Of a stretch of 64,000 nucleotides of DNA, positions 34,696-43,857 are shown piece by piece; within the stretch, counting starts at the first letter, position 1, and each line of letters opens with the position of its first letter. Location of the stretch: contig JAUCSE010000099.1 of assembly GCA_030445275.1 (NCBI GenBank), positions 1-64,000 of the forward strand, written 5' to 3'. The notes beneath the pieces were generated by a model. It had not been told where the DNA came from, searched no databases, and saw only the letters and a program-made list of their open reading frames with translations. A program made the translations under genes and the position numbers. This DNA is from Mucilaginibacter sp. (GTDB lineage Bacteria > Bacteroidota > Bacteroidia > Sphingobacteriales > Sphingobacteriaceae).

Positions 34696-35694
34696 TTACG
34701 ACAAATACGGTTTCCACCAGTTAGAATTGTAGGCTTCGGTCACTTCAGTAGGTTGTCCGGGTTGCGGTAAAAACAGATCGATCTTTTTGTCCTGGGCTAA
34801 AGTTGTTAAACGTTCAACAGGCTCATACCAGGCATGTGGTGCCAGGCTAAATGTGCCGTAATGAATAGGCATCATCAATTTTCCTTTCAGTGCCAGATGG
34901 GCGTTTGAGGCATGATCGGGGCCCATATGTATATCGGGCCAGTATTTGCCATAGGCGCCAACTTCCAGCATAGTTAGGTCAAATGGGCCGAATGCATCGC
35001 CAATGGCTTCAAAACTTGGCGACCAGCCGGAATCGGCACCGAAATAAATATTATGCTTTGGGCCTTTGATTACAAATGACGACCATAATGTTTCGTTCCG
35101 GTTAACTACGCCCCGGCCCGAGAAATGTCTTGATGGAGTGGCCGTCATAACAATATCATTGCCTATAGTTACCTGATCGCCCCAATCCATTTCGGTGATA
35201 CGGGTTTCGGTAATGCCCCATTTTTGCAGGTATTGTCCCACACCAATGGAGCAGTAAAAGGGGATGTTTGAAGTAGCAAAATATTTAATGGTATCCTTAT
35301 CCAAATGGTCATAATGATCGTGTGATATAAGCACAGCATCCAATGGTGGCAGCTCGCTTAGTAAAAGTGGTGGTTTAAAAAAACGTTTGGGGCCAATAAA
35401 TTTAGAGAACGAAACACGATCGCCCCAAACCGGGTCGGTCAGTATGCGTTTACCATCAATTTCAATCAGTATGCTGGAGTGTCCTATCCAGGTTATGCGC
35501 AAACCGCTTGCCGGTGGCGTTTGATAAACCGCAATGTCGGTTTTAAACGGACCTATTGTTTTTTTAGGGATATTTTCGGCTTTGCTGTTGATGTATTCCT
35601 GTAAAATGGGTATCATTTTGCCAAAGCCGGCTTCGTCAGTAGGTATAACGTTGATATATTTTTTTCCTTCTTTGCGTGATCCTTTTAAACTCAT
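34696..35694 (-). CDS. MBL-fold metallo-hydrolase
   Basis: 332 aa with the metal-binding motif HDHYDHLD and later ligands in TPSRHFSGRG, GADSGW and MPIHYGTF. The overall pattern (WIGHSSILIEIDGKRILTDPVWGDRVSF) matches the UlaG/NAPE-PLD-like branch of metallo-beta-lactamase-fold hydrolases. It has no signal peptide and is therefore cytoplasmic. The substrate may be a phosphodiester or lactone. The alpha/beta hydrolase upstream on the same strand is separated by 80 bp, so they could be one transcript. Confidence 0.85.
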   Translation of the reverse strand: MSLKGSRKEGKKYINVIPTDEAGFGKMIPILQEYINSKAENIPKKTIGPFKTDIAVYQTPPASGLRITWIGHSSILIEIDGKRILTDPVWGDRVSFSKFIGPKRFFKPPLLLSELPPLDAVLISHDHYDHLDKDTIKYFATSNIPFYCSIGVGQYLQKWGITETRITEMDWGDQVTIGNDIVMTATPSRHFSGRGVVNRNETLWSSFVIKGPKHNIYFGADSGWSPSFEAIGDAFGPFDLTMLEVGAYGKYWPDIHMGPDHASNAHLALKGKLMMPIHYGTFSLAPHAWYEPVERLTTLAQDKKIDLFLPQPGQPTEVTEAYNSNWWKPYLS

Positions 35695-35774
35695 AAAACA
35701 ATTATAGTAGTATATATTAGATATTAAGAGATAACCGGCACCAAAAAGTTACGTTGGCTATAATGAACCCGCTT

Positions 35775-36605
35775 TTATTTACGCAGAAATGATATTGCCA
35801 GATCACAAAACTCCAATAATAAAACTGGCAAAGTATCACTTGCGTAAGGGTGCGAACTACCAAAAGTATGATCGCCGCCCGGCAAAACAACAAATTGGGC
35901 ATTGGGTTGGGCATTGTGCAGCTCCTGCGCATGAGCCAGGGGAACTGTTTGATCAGCATCGCCATGTACCAACAACCAGGGTTGTGTTACTTCGGCTGCT
36001 TGGGTAGGGATATTCAGCCGTAAGGGATATGTGTCCAGATCGTCTAACAATGTTGATTTGATTGGCATTTGCTGGCCGGTACGCGAGTTATGCATGTAAA
36101 TGATGCGCTGCAGCCGCCATTGCACCTCGCTTTGTTCGGGCCAAAGGTTGCGGAAACCGGATATGGAAGCCATAGTAACCAACTTTTTGATCCGGCTGTC
36201 TTCGGCGGTTTTAATAATGCTGATACCGCCACCCATGCTGTGGCCAATTAAAAATACACCATCAGCCACCGCTATGCCCGATCCGCTACAGGCAAAATCA
36301 ATAATAGTATCCAGGTCTTCGAGCTCTATAGAAAAAGTATTATCGCTAAAAGCGTTAAGGTTGGCAAAATCAAGGGGACTATCAGGTGTGGTGCCGTTAT
36401 GCGAAAAATTGAATTTTAGATATCTGAAACCATTTTGGGCAAAGTAATCGGCCACCAGGTTATGGGTCCCCCAGTCTTTAAATCCTTTAAACCCATGCGC
36501 AAAAATTACTAATGGAGCGTTTTTAAGTGCATCATCATAAGTTACATCTATCAGCATAGGGCGGCCTTTGGCACCGGGGAGGGTGAAATTTTCTTTGCGG
36601 GTCAT
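35775..36605 (-). CDS. Alpha/beta hydrolase
   Basis: 276 aa with nucleophile Ser in GHSMGGG, a likely acid Asp in HGDADQTVP and His in GGDHTFG. The N-terminal region reads VIFAHGFKGFKDWG, the oxyanion side. It has no signal peptide. It resembles dienelactone-hydrolase-like or S9-type small hydrolases of unknown substrate. Confidence 0.85.
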   Translation of the reverse strand: MTRKENFTLPGAKGRPMLIDVTYDDALKNAPLVIFAHGFKGFKDWGTHNLVADYFAQNGFRYLKFNFSHNGTTPDSPLDFANLNAFSDNTFSIELEDLDTIIDFACSGSGIAVADGVFLIGHSMGGGISIIKTAEDSRIKKLVTMASISGFRNLWPEQSEVQWRLQRIIYMHNSRTGQQMPIKSTLLDDLDTYPLRLNIPTQAAEVTQPWLLVHGDADQTVPLAHAQELHNAQPNAQFVVLPGGDHTFGSSHPYASDTLPVLLLEFCDLAISFLRK

Positions 36606-36686
36606 GGGTGAAAATTACACTTTTTTGATGTTAATTAGTGGGTAACCCGAAGATGTACACGCGATACGCGTGCACCAGCCGAGGGC

Positions 36687-36890
36687 TTAGTTGTGATAAA
36701 AGATCTCAAAATTTGTTATTCTAGGAATTTGCTGTTTTAAATAGGAGTCTTTTTCTACTACTTTAATAATATTATCAATTTCATCATACTGATAGTTTGT
36801 TTCTTTTTCTAATACACCATCTTTATTAGTTTCTTTCTGAACTAAGATGCAATTTAAATTACCCGCCAGTTCAAGCGTCTTTCGCTTGAA
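36687..36890 (-). pseudogene. 3' remnant of an unrecognised gene
   Basis: An uninterrupted minus-strand frame of 67 codons ends in TAA at 36687 but has no start codon; a TAG lies just upstream at 36891. The sequence is AT-rich and protein-like, with NCILVQKETNKDGVLEKE, YQYDEIDNIIKVVEKD and a final NFEIFYHN. The 5' end merges into the AAGCG hairpins at 36869-36989, as if they replaced or cut off the rest of the gene. Family not recognised; YQYDEIDNII recalls YD-repeat style but is not diagnostic. Confidence 0.6.
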
Positions 36891-36989
36891 CTATAATGAT
36901 TGTAAGCGTCTACGCTTACGATTACCGGGTCAAAAAAAGTAAACGTGGACGCTTGCTTACGGCATCATTCAAGCGTGGACGCTTGAATG
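36869..36989. repeat. Three hairpins with AAGCG/CGCTT core
   Basis: Stems GTTCAAGCG/CGCTTGAAC (36869-36891), GTAAGCG/CGCTTAC (36902-36919) and CATTCAAGCG/CGCTTGAATG (36966-36989), plus an unpaired arm at 36942-36960. A class B-like word cluster ends 13 bp from the TlpA gene. Confidence 0.75.
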
Positions 36990-37001
36990 GGCAAAGATTT
37001 A

Positions 37002-37799
37002 TTATTTCAAAGCCTCATTGATCGTCTTTTTCATCCAGTACGGCGAGCTTGCTGCAAAGCTTACCGTGTGGAAAGCTACTTTGCCTTCCTTATCCAGTAT
37101 CACAGTGGTGGGGTAAAGGTGTATTTTATAAATATTGGCAATAAAACGACCGTCGTCTATAATATCAAAATTATAAGGCGTTGTTTTCAGAAAGTCCCTG
37201 ATATCCCATCGGGCATCTAAAGCAACGGCCAAAAAAACAACGTTGGGGTTGTCTTTGTATTGCTCAACAAGTTTGTTTAATTCGGGTATTTCTGCCCGGC
37301 AGGGTGGACAGCCAATAAACCAAAAGTTCAGCATCACTACTTTGCCACGCAGATCTTTGAGTTTTATTTTTTTGCCATTCATATCATGGGTACTGAATGG
37401 TTCTATTTCCTGGCCTATGGTAAAATTTTCCGATTCCATGGGCTTTGGATACGATGCCATGCGTTGCTCTTCAGCCTCCTCTGGCGAAAGGTTCTTTTGA
37501 CTGGCGGGTATCGTATTTGCTGTATTTGCAGCTGTGCGATATTTAAGTGGTAGATTGCCTTTTTTTAAAAGTGTAAATGTTGTATTGGCATTGTTCATAT
37601 CATCAGGCCGTAAAACATACTCCCTCGTACTGGTTAATGCGGTCCATTCACTAAATGTATAAAGCTTTCCGGTGGAGTCTTTTACCACCGAATGTTCATC
37701 TACATTAAACCGGCGGGTAATTGCCTTTTTTACCGTATCCTGAGCGCGGACTGTAAAGCTTGCGGTTAACAATAAAAGTATCAGGTAAATATTTTTCAT
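37002..37799 (-). CDS. TlpA-like periplasmic thioredoxin
   Basis: 265 aa from ATG 37799, chosen because the signal peptide (MKNIYLILLLLTASFTVRA-QD) begins there; an ATG at 37826 would add 9 residues. The N-terminal region (about 25-125) has no known domain. The TlpA/AhpC-TSA thioredoxin domain has WFIGCPPCRAEIPELN (CXXC) and the cis-Pro region LYPTTVILD. It probably reduces periplasmic disulfides or supports cytochrome maturation. Single gene. Confidence 0.88.
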   Translation of the reverse strand: MKNIYLILLLLTASFTVRAQDTVKKAITRRFNVDEHSVVKDSTGKLYTFSEWTALTSTREYVLRPDDMNNANTTFTLLKKGNLPLKYRTAANTANTIPASQKNLSPEEAEEQRMASYPKPMESENFTIGQEIEPFSTHDMNGKKIKLKDLRGKVVMLNFWFIGCPPCRAEIPELNKLVEQYKDNPNVVFLAVALDARWDIRDFLKTTPYNFDIIDDGRFIANIYKIHLYPTTVILDKEGKVAFHTVSFAASSPYWMKKTINEALK

Positions 37800-37908
37800 G
37801 GGTATGATAATAGATTTAGGTTTCATTATTTCAACAAGGGTTAAACTGGTGTTGAATGTAAATATTATTTATGTAAGTAATATTTGATTTGTTAAATATT
37901 TAGACAAA

Positions 37909-39435
37909 CTAGACTTTTTTGCCGTTAAACGTAATATTATAAAGATCTGTACGTCGGTCTTTTAAGTTTTGTACGCTGCCATATTCATGCAATTCCTCCA
38001 GTGTAGATAAGTCAACATCGGCAATTACAATCATTTCGGTATTGGGAGTAGCCTCTGATTGTATGCCATTGGTAGGGAAACCAAAGTCAGACGGGGTAAA
38101 CACGGCCGATTGCGCATAGGAGATTCCCATATTGTTAACATTGGGTAAATTTCCTACACAGCCTGCAATAGCAACAAAACATTCATTCTCAACAGCACGT
38201 GCCTGAGCACAAAACTTAACCCGGTTATACCCATTTTGGGTATCCGTTAAAAAAGGGACAAACAATATCTGCATATCCTGACTGGCCAGTATGCGGGATA
38301 ATTCCGGAAATTCTACATCGTAACAGATCAGGATGCCTATTTTACCGGCATCGGTTTCAAATACTTTTACCTCATCGCCACCGCGCATACCCCACGAGCT
38401 GATTTCGGCCGGGGTAGGGTGTATCTTATAAACCTCCTCCATACTACCATTGCGCCTGAACAGGTAGGACACGTTATACAGCGATTCCTCGTAAATGGTA
38501 GGCATACTGCCCGCAATAATGTTTACGTTGTAGGATACTGCCAGTTTCGAAAACTCTTCAATAATAGGCTGTGTGTATTTGGCCAGTTCGCGCATGGCCT
38601 TTGCCGAATCCATGTGGTTATAATCGGCCATGAGCGGCGTGTTGAACAGCTCGGGGAATAAAATAAAATCGGCCTGGTAATCACTCACGGCATCAATAAA
38701 ATATTCAGCATGTTTCATCAGTTCGCTGATATTACTGTATGAGCGCATTTGCCATTGCACCAAACCAATGCGTACTACTGTTTTTTGGTTAATGGCAGTA
38801 CTGATCTCTTCGTAATACACATTGTTCCACTCTATCAGTGTGGCAAAACCTTTTGACCGGCTATCCTCGGGCAGGTAATTACGCAGTATTTTACGCACAT
38901 GGAAATCATTAGCCAACTGAAACGATAGCGTAGGATCGTATATCTCCTTATATTTTACCTTGTCGATATACTGGCGCGGCGTAAGGTCGTTCTGAAATTT
39001 CTGATAATTGGGGATACGACCGCCAGCTATAATGCTTTTCAGGTTCAGCTTTTCGCAAAGGGCTTTGCGGGCCTCGTACAAGCGTCGGGCCAAACGCAGT
39101 CCACGGTAATTGGGATGGATAAAAACATCAATACCATATAACACATCACCCTTGTCGGTATGGGTTTTGAAGGAGCTATCGCCGGTTATTTGTTTGTAAG
39201 TATGATTGTCGCCAAACTTCTGGTAATCAACGATGATAGACAGGGCGCAGCCCACCACTATATCATTAACGGTGATACAGATCTGACCCTCGGGAAACAG
39301 CCGGATGAGCCTTTTAATGGAATTGGCATCCCAATAATCCTCGTCCATATCCATATAGGCCGATTTCATTGATTTTTTTAGCTCCTGATAATCCTGTACT
39401 TCCAGGTTACGCATTTCAACACTTTGCAGATCCAT
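37909..39435 (-). CDS. Fused GNAT acetyltransferase and carbon-nitrogen hydrolase
   Basis: 508 aa. Residues about 5-210 are a GNAT domain (DVFIHPNYRGLRLARRLYEARKAL binds acetyl-CoA). Residues about 220-508 are a nitrilase-superfamily amidase with triad Glu262 (FPELFN), Lys337 (VYKIHP) and Cys371 (ILICYDVEFPE). The fusion is known in Bacteroidota and other bacteria; its substrate is not established. An acyl- or amine-containing metabolite processed by both activities is a reasonable guess. No neighbour explains it. Confidence 0.92.
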   Translation of the reverse strand: MDLQSVEMRNLEVQDYQELKKSMKSAYMDMDEDYWDANSIKRLIRLFPEGQICITVNDIVVGCALSIIVDYQKFGDNHTYKQITGDSSFKTHTDKGDVLYGIDVFIHPNYRGLRLARRLYEARKALCEKLNLKSIIAGGRIPNYQKFQNDLTPRQYIDKVKYKEIYDPTLSFQLANDFHVRKILRNYLPEDSRSKGFATLIEWNNVYYEEISTAINQKTVVRIGLVQWQMRSYSNISELMKHAEYFIDAVSDYQADFILFPELFNTPLMADYNHMDSAKAMRELAKYTQPIIEEFSKLAVSYNVNIIAGSMPTIYEESLYNVSYLFRRNGSMEEVYKIHPTPAEISSWGMRGGDEVKVFETDAGKIGILICYDVEFPELSRILASQDMQILFVPFLTDTQNGYNRVKFCAQARAVENECFVAIAGCVGNLPNVNNMGISYAQSAVFTPSDFGFPTNGIQSEATPNTEMIVIADVDLSTLEELHEYGSVQNLKDRRTDLYNITFNGKKV

Positions 39436-39463
39436 ATTTTATGTTGTGTCAGTTCTGTTTATA

Positions 39464-39838
39464 TTAAGGCTTGCTGTGCCACCAGGCCCAGATAATGAGT
39501 GCCGGTTGTAAAGCTAAGCGTATCCAGGCCAATAGCGGTGTTACCTTTAGTTTACCTAATCGTAAAGGTGCATCAGCTATCATAGTTATGTGTGCCGGTA
39601 AAAAGGCGATGAGCATTAATACAATGCCGTAGGCAGCCCAGGGCCTTGTTGTTGCCGGGATAAGCAGTAAGGCTAATAAAATTTCAGATATCCCGGCAAG
39701 TATGTTTAAGATAACAGGATAGGGCAAATAATTAGGAATGATGCGCTGGTACGAAACCGGATTAATAAAATGATTAAGGCCGGCAAGTGTATACCCAGCT
39801 ATTAATACAATAAGACTTATATTCTTCATCAAACTCAT
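39464..39838 (-). CDS. DoxX-family membrane protein
   Basis: 124 aa, four membrane helices (ISLIVLIAGYTLAGLNHF, VILNILAGISEILLALLLIP, AYGIVLMLIAFLPAHITM, WIRLALQPALIIWAWW). The conserved GxxHF-like LNHFINP and SEILLALLL match DoxX/DoxD-like proteins. Role unknown; DoxX proteins are linked to quinone or redox functions. It lies 28 bp before the GNAT-nitrilase gene and may form an operon with it. Confidence 0.8.
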   Translation of the reverse strand: MSLMKNISLIVLIAGYTLAGLNHFINPVSYQRIIPNYLPYPVILNILAGISEILLALLLIPATTRPWAAYGIVLMLIAFLPAHITMIADAPLRLGKLKVTPLLAWIRLALQPALIIWAWWHSKP

Positions 39839-39954
39839 TTGTCAATATACATTATTTTGCTAAATAATGTTTTAAGCAATTTTAATATGGTTTTATGGTT
39901 AAAACATCTAATTTATAACCATTATAAATAAGCCTGTTTGACAAAGTCTTGACA

Positions 39955-39982
39955 TTGGATCCCATTTATAGTGATATTTTTG
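39955..39982 (+). promoter_or_regulatory. Promoter of hemA
   Basis: TTG (39955-39957), 17-bp spacer, TATTTTTG (39975-39982, perfect TAnnTTTG). The start codon lies 22 bp further on. Confidence 0.6.
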
Positions 39983-40004
39983 TTCGGTCAAATTTAAAAC
40001 TGCT

Positions 40005-41234
40005 TTGAAGTATTTAAAGGTTATTGCTTTTACACACAAACAGATTGAACTGAAGGAATTAGGTAGATTGGTGATTTGCCAGGAAGGTCTGATAGAAAAA
40101 CTTCAACAAGTTAAAACTCAATTTGGGATACCAGAGATATTTTATCTGGCTACGTGCAATCGTGTTGAATTTATTATGACAACCCCACAGGTTGTTGATA
40201 AGGATTTTGCAAAAAGATTCATAGAGGCTTTTAATACAGAGCTGTGCCATGATTCCCTCTCCACTTTTATGAATAGCGCTTCTATTTATGAAGATCAGGA
40301 AGCTATGGTTCACCTGCTACGTACTTCATGTTCATTAGAAAGTTTAATAGTTGGCGAAAAAGAGATACTGGCCCAGTTGCGTAAAGCTTACGAGCAATGC
40401 CGGGAAGCTGGTTTGACCGGTGATGCTTTACGTATGATTATGAGCTGCGTTGTTAAAACAGCTAAAGAAGTTTATACTCATACCAATATTTCAAAAAATC
40501 CAATATCGGTAGTATCATTGGCTTATCGTAAACTAAGAGATCTGAACCTGTGTGCCAACGATGCTCGCGTGCTGATCATTGGCGCAGGCGAAACCAACCG
40601 CAATATTTCCAAATATCTTCAAAAGCATAAATTTTCAAACTTTACGGTATTTAACCGCACAGTTTCAAAAGCCCAGCAGTTAGCTGCCGACTTAAAAGGT
40701 GAAGCTTTTGATCTGGAGGCTTTAAAAACGTATAAAAAAGGTTTTGATGTGATCATTACCTGCACATCGGCAGTTGAGCCTATTATCACTACCGAAATAT
40801 ATCAATCGCTGCTTAACGGCGATACCACCCGCAAAACCATTGTGGATCTGGCCATACCTAATGATACCGCTCCCGAAGTGTTGGAGCAATTCCCTGTTAA
40901 TTTTATCGAGGTGCATTCATTAAACGAGGTTGCCAAACGTAACCTGCAGGAACGTTACCAGGAACTGGTACATGCCGAAGCCATTATTGAGCAAAATATC
41001 AGCGAGTTTTTAACTCAGTTAAAACAGCGCCGTATTGAAGTAGCCATGCGCCAGGTACCCGAAAAAATTAAGGAGATCCGCAATACTGCCATCAATTCTG
41101 TTTTTGCCGATGAGGTTCAGGGTCTGGACGAGCAATCGCGCGAGATACTGGAAAAGGTGATCAACTACATGGAAAAGAAATATATCAGCGTGCCGATGAT
41201 CATGGCTAAAGATATATTGATCAACGAAAACTAA
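40005..41234 (+). CDS. hemA: Glutamyl-tRNA reductase, TTG start
   Basis: 409 aa. The catalytic Cys51 is in YLATCNRVEF. The NADPH domain shows VLIIGAGETNRNISKYLQ. The C-terminal dimerisation helix is at about 320-409. It reduces the glutamate of Glu-tRNA to glutamate-1-semialdehyde, the first committed step of C5-pathway heme synthesis. The family N-terminus (KYLKVIAFTHKQI) begins right at codon 40005, which is TTG, with no ATG upstream in frame before the promoter or downstream before the conserved region. First gene of the heme cluster but separated from hemC by 957 bp. Confidence 0.95.
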   Translation: MKYLKVIAFTHKQIELKELGRLVICQEGLIEKLQQVKTQFGIPEIFYLATCNRVEFIMTTPQVVDKDFAKRFIEAFNTELCHDSLSTFMNSASIYEDQEAMVHLLRTSCSLESLIVGEKEILAQLRKAYEQCREAGLTGDALRMIMSCVVKTAKEVYTHTNISKNPISVVSLAYRKLRDLNLCANDARVLIIGAGETNRNISKYLQKHKFSNFTVFNRTVSKAQQLAADLKGEAFDLEALKTYKKGFDVIITCTSAVEPIITTEIYQSLLNGDTTRKTIVDLAIPNDTAPEVLEQFPVNFIEVHSLNEVAKRNLQERYQELVHAEAIIEQNISEFLTQLKQRRIEVAMRQVPEKIKEIRNTAINSVFADEVQGLDEQSREILEKVINYMEKKYISVPMIMAKDILINEN

Positions 41235-41571
41235 TATTTTAAACTTCCGTACGTCATTGCGTAGCGTGGCAATCCCCTTTATACAGGGCAAATAAGCATG
41301 TCGTATAGCGCTCAATTGCCGCTAAGGGTGTTACGTTTTTCGTTGTTGTTTGTTTTTTTAAGGTACTCAAGATGGCTTCGCCGTATAGCTTGATCCAAAA
41401 GTAACCAAGACCGAGCGTAGCGAGATAATGAACACCTATAAAAAACAAATAATAGGTGAATAACTCAAGACAGAAAAAAACTTCCACCCACAAGGCAAAA
41501 CACCCAGGCCCGCTCTGTCAAGCCTTTACCCGCTTTTTGATTTGCAAATTTGACCTTTCTTATTTCCCCTC

Positions 41572-41779
41572 ATTCTGTTAATTCTAAAATTCAGATTCAG
41601 GCAGCCACCGCATAGGCCACCCTTGTTCTGCCTGCTTTCACCCGAAGCTTATCTGCTGACAGGAAGGAAAAAAGAAATTCTGTTAATTCTAAAATTCAGT
41701 AAATTCAGATTCAGACAACAATTGCACAGGCCACCATTGTTCTGCCTGCTTTCACCCGAAGCTTATCTGCTGACGGGAA
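41572..41779. repeat. Tandem direct repeat of about 95 bp
   Basis: Copy 1 is 41572-41665 and copy 2 is 41677-41779. They share ATTCTGTTAATTCTAAAATT at the left and GCTTATCTGCTGAC at the right. Copy 2 has 9 extra bases (TAAATTCAG) that duplicate an internal word. Confidence 0.85.
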
Positions 41780-42161
41780 AACAATAAAAGGAAATCATGT
41801 TAATCCTTTAACGGCGAAGCCTTCTTGAACACCAATAAAAAATCAATTCGTGAAAAATCCGAAAAATCCCGGTTCAGACAAATGCGTTAGGGATAGCAGC
41901 GGATACCGGCCTGTGGATAAGGCCTTGCGGCGTATGAGCAGATAGCCCGGTCCGCCAGCTGGCGGAAACGCCCTTGTACTTATTAAGCAATTAATTATGC
42001 CATCTCAATACATCATATTTATTCATTAAACATCGCCAAACCGCGACCTAATCTACTACCAACCACCCTTTAACCTTACCCAAAACCCTCTATAACGGTC
42101 ATATTGTTGCAATTAGAAATAATTCGTGAAATTCTTGTACCTTATCATGGCTATAAAAAAT

Positions 42162-42169
42162 TAAATTTG
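42162..42169 (+). promoter_or_regulatory. -7 box of hemC
   Basis: TAAATTTG, a perfect TAnnTTTG; TTG at 42135-42137 is a possible -33 (24-bp spacer). The coding start is 22 bp downstream, as for hemA. Confidence 0.5.
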
Positions 42170-42191
42170 CACCTGTAAAATATTCATTCTT

Positions 42192-43766
42192 TTGGACAGA
42201 ACACTGATAATAGGAACCCGCGGCAGTGAATTGGCGCTATGGCAGGCTAATTTTGTAAAAGACAGCCTTGCTGCAATTAACGTTGATGCCGAACTAAAGA
42301 TCATAAAAACCCAGGGCGACCGTATATTAAACTTGAGCTTTGACAAGCTGGAAGGCAAGGGATTTTTTACCAAAGAATTAGAAGAAGAATTATTGGCTGG
42401 TACCATTGATATTGCGGTACACTCGCATAAGGACCTGCCAACTGAAAACCCTCCGGGACTCATCATCGCAGCAGTTTCAGAAAGGGAGGATCCTGCTGAA
42501 CTGTTGTTGATCTTGAAAGATTGTGTGGATGTACATCAAAAGCTTTCGGTAAAATACGGGGCTATTGTGGGTACATCATCAAACAGGCGTAAGGCGCAAT
42601 TACTGGCCCATCGCCCTGATCTGGAGATAGAAGATCTGCGTGGTAACGTGCCTACCCGTATTGGTAAGCTGCGCGATGAAAAATATGATGCCATCATGAT
42701 TGCCAAGGCTGGAGTGGTCCGCTTAGGATTGGATTTGAGTGAATTTCATGTGGAAGAAATAACTCCTGCTGAACTGATCCCTGCACCGGCACAGGGCGCG
42801 CTGGCTATCCAGATACGGGAAGGTAACCAGGATGTTTTTGATATTCTGCAAACACTGCACCATCCTGATGTGGCCGAAGAACTGGCCGTTGAAAGAACCG
42901 TGTTGAAACTATTTGGCGGCGGCTGTCATCTGCCGCTGGGCTGTTACTGCCGACGTGATGAGGGTGTGTTCCAGGTATTTACCTCCAAAGCCGAAACCGG
43001 CGATGATTTTCCTGACAGGTTGTTTTTAGAATCACCAACTACCGAGGGCCTGGCCGAAAAGGTGGTTGCAAAATTTGCTAAGGATCGCAAATTCCCGTCA
43101 AAGGTATTTATATCACGCGAGCTGTCTGAGCAAAGTTATTTCCGTAAAGCGCTTGAACATCACGGTATTGAAGTAGAAGCACGATCGCTTATACGTACCG
43201 TACCTGTAATTACCAAGCTCGATCCGTATATATTAAAAAACATTGACTGGGTATTTTTCTCCAGTAAAAACGCGGTGGAATATTTTTTTCAGTTGAATCC
43301 GCTATTTCCTAAAAAGGTAAAATTTGGCGTAATGGGTAGCGGATCAGAAGAAATGCTGCGCCGCAAAGGCTATTTTACCAATTATGTAGGCGATGGCATT
43401 GATACTGCTGATGTGGCCGAAGAGTTTGCTAAGCTGGCTAATGGTACCATTGTATTGTTCCCCGGAGCCGAAAGCCCAATGCGGAGCATTCAGCAAGGTT
43501 TATCAGCAGATACCAGGATCATTGAGCTTCCGGTATATGAAACTGTACTGGAAGAAGATGTTGAACCCAGCGGTGCCGATGTACTGGTATTTACCAGCCC
43601 ATCGAACGTAGAGGCTTACTTTGTTGATAACCTGCTTGACCCTTATCAAAAGGTAGTGGCGATAGGTAAATCAACCGGGAAAAAATTTGATGAAATGGGT
43701 GTAAAATACACCTTGCCTTACTCGCCCGACGAAGTTGGATTGTCTGAGGCGGTGTTTGGACTTTAG
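42192..43766 (+). CDS. hemC: Porphobilinogen deaminase fused to uroporphyrinogen-III synthase, TTG start
   Basis: 524 aa. HemC spans residues 1-about 300 (IIGTRGSELALWQA, HSHKDLP, GTSSNRRKAQLL, RGNVPTR), with Cys245 in GGGCHLPLG as the dipyrromethane attachment site. HemD spans about 302-524 (VFISRELSEQSYF, WVFFSSKNAVEYF, VLVFTSPSNVEAYF). The fusion makes the linear tetrapyrrole and closes it to uroporphyrinogen III. The start is TTG 42192: an in-frame TAA lies at 42162 and no ATG occurs between it and the conserved residues. Confidence 0.94.
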   Translation: MDRTLIIGTRGSELALWQANFVKDSLAAINVDAELKIIKTQGDRILNLSFDKLEGKGFFTKELEEELLAGTIDIAVHSHKDLPTENPPGLIIAAVSEREDPAELLLILKDCVDVHQKLSVKYGAIVGTSSNRRKAQLLAHRPDLEIEDLRGNVPTRIGKLRDEKYDAIMIAKAGVVRLGLDLSEFHVEEITPAELIPAPAQGALAIQIREGNQDVFDILQTLHHPDVAEELAVERTVLKLFGGGCHLPLGCYCRRDEGVFQVFTSKAETGDDFPDRLFLESPTTEGLAEKVVAKFAKDRKFPSKVFISRELSEQSYFRKALEHHGIEVEARSLIRTVPVITKLDPYILKNIDWVFFSSKNAVEYFFQLNPLFPKKVKFGVMGSGSEEMLRRKGYFTNYVGDGIDTADVAEEFAKLANGTIVLFPGAESPMRSIQQGLSADTRIIELPVYETVLEEDVEPSGADVLVFTSPSNVEAYFVDNLLDPYQKVVAIGKSTGKKFDEMGVKYTLPYSPDEVGLSEAVFGL

Positions 43767-43768
43767 CA

Positions 43769-43851
43769 AGTCCATAGTCGATGGTCGATAGTCCATAGAC
43801 TTTAAAATCAATACGAGATGACCATGGACTATCGACCATGGTCAATGGACC
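43769..43851. repeat. Class B word repeat between hemCD and hemB
   Basis: The left arm (43769-43803) repeats AGTCCATAGTCGATGG words. The right arm (43818-43851) is the inverted series. It spans from 2 bp after the hemCD stop to 6 bp before the hemB ATG. Confidence 0.85.
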
Positions 43852-43857
43852 AGAAAT

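Larger units (their letters stand above)
41235..42191. other. 957-bp gene-free region between hemA and hemC
   Basis: No convincing gene in either strand. It contains a class A solo arm (41252-41280), a tandem duplication (41572-41779), palindrome TCCGCCAGCTGGCGGA (41961-41976), and one arm each of the CCCGGTTCAGACA family (41863-41882) and the TTCGTGAAATTC family (42122-42134). The hemC -7 box is at 42162. This is the longest repeat island in the window. Confidence 0.7.

Noticed and set aside
36869..36989. CRISPR array from the spaced AAGCG hairpins
   Set aside because: Units differ in sequence and spacing, there are only three or four, and no cas genes are present.
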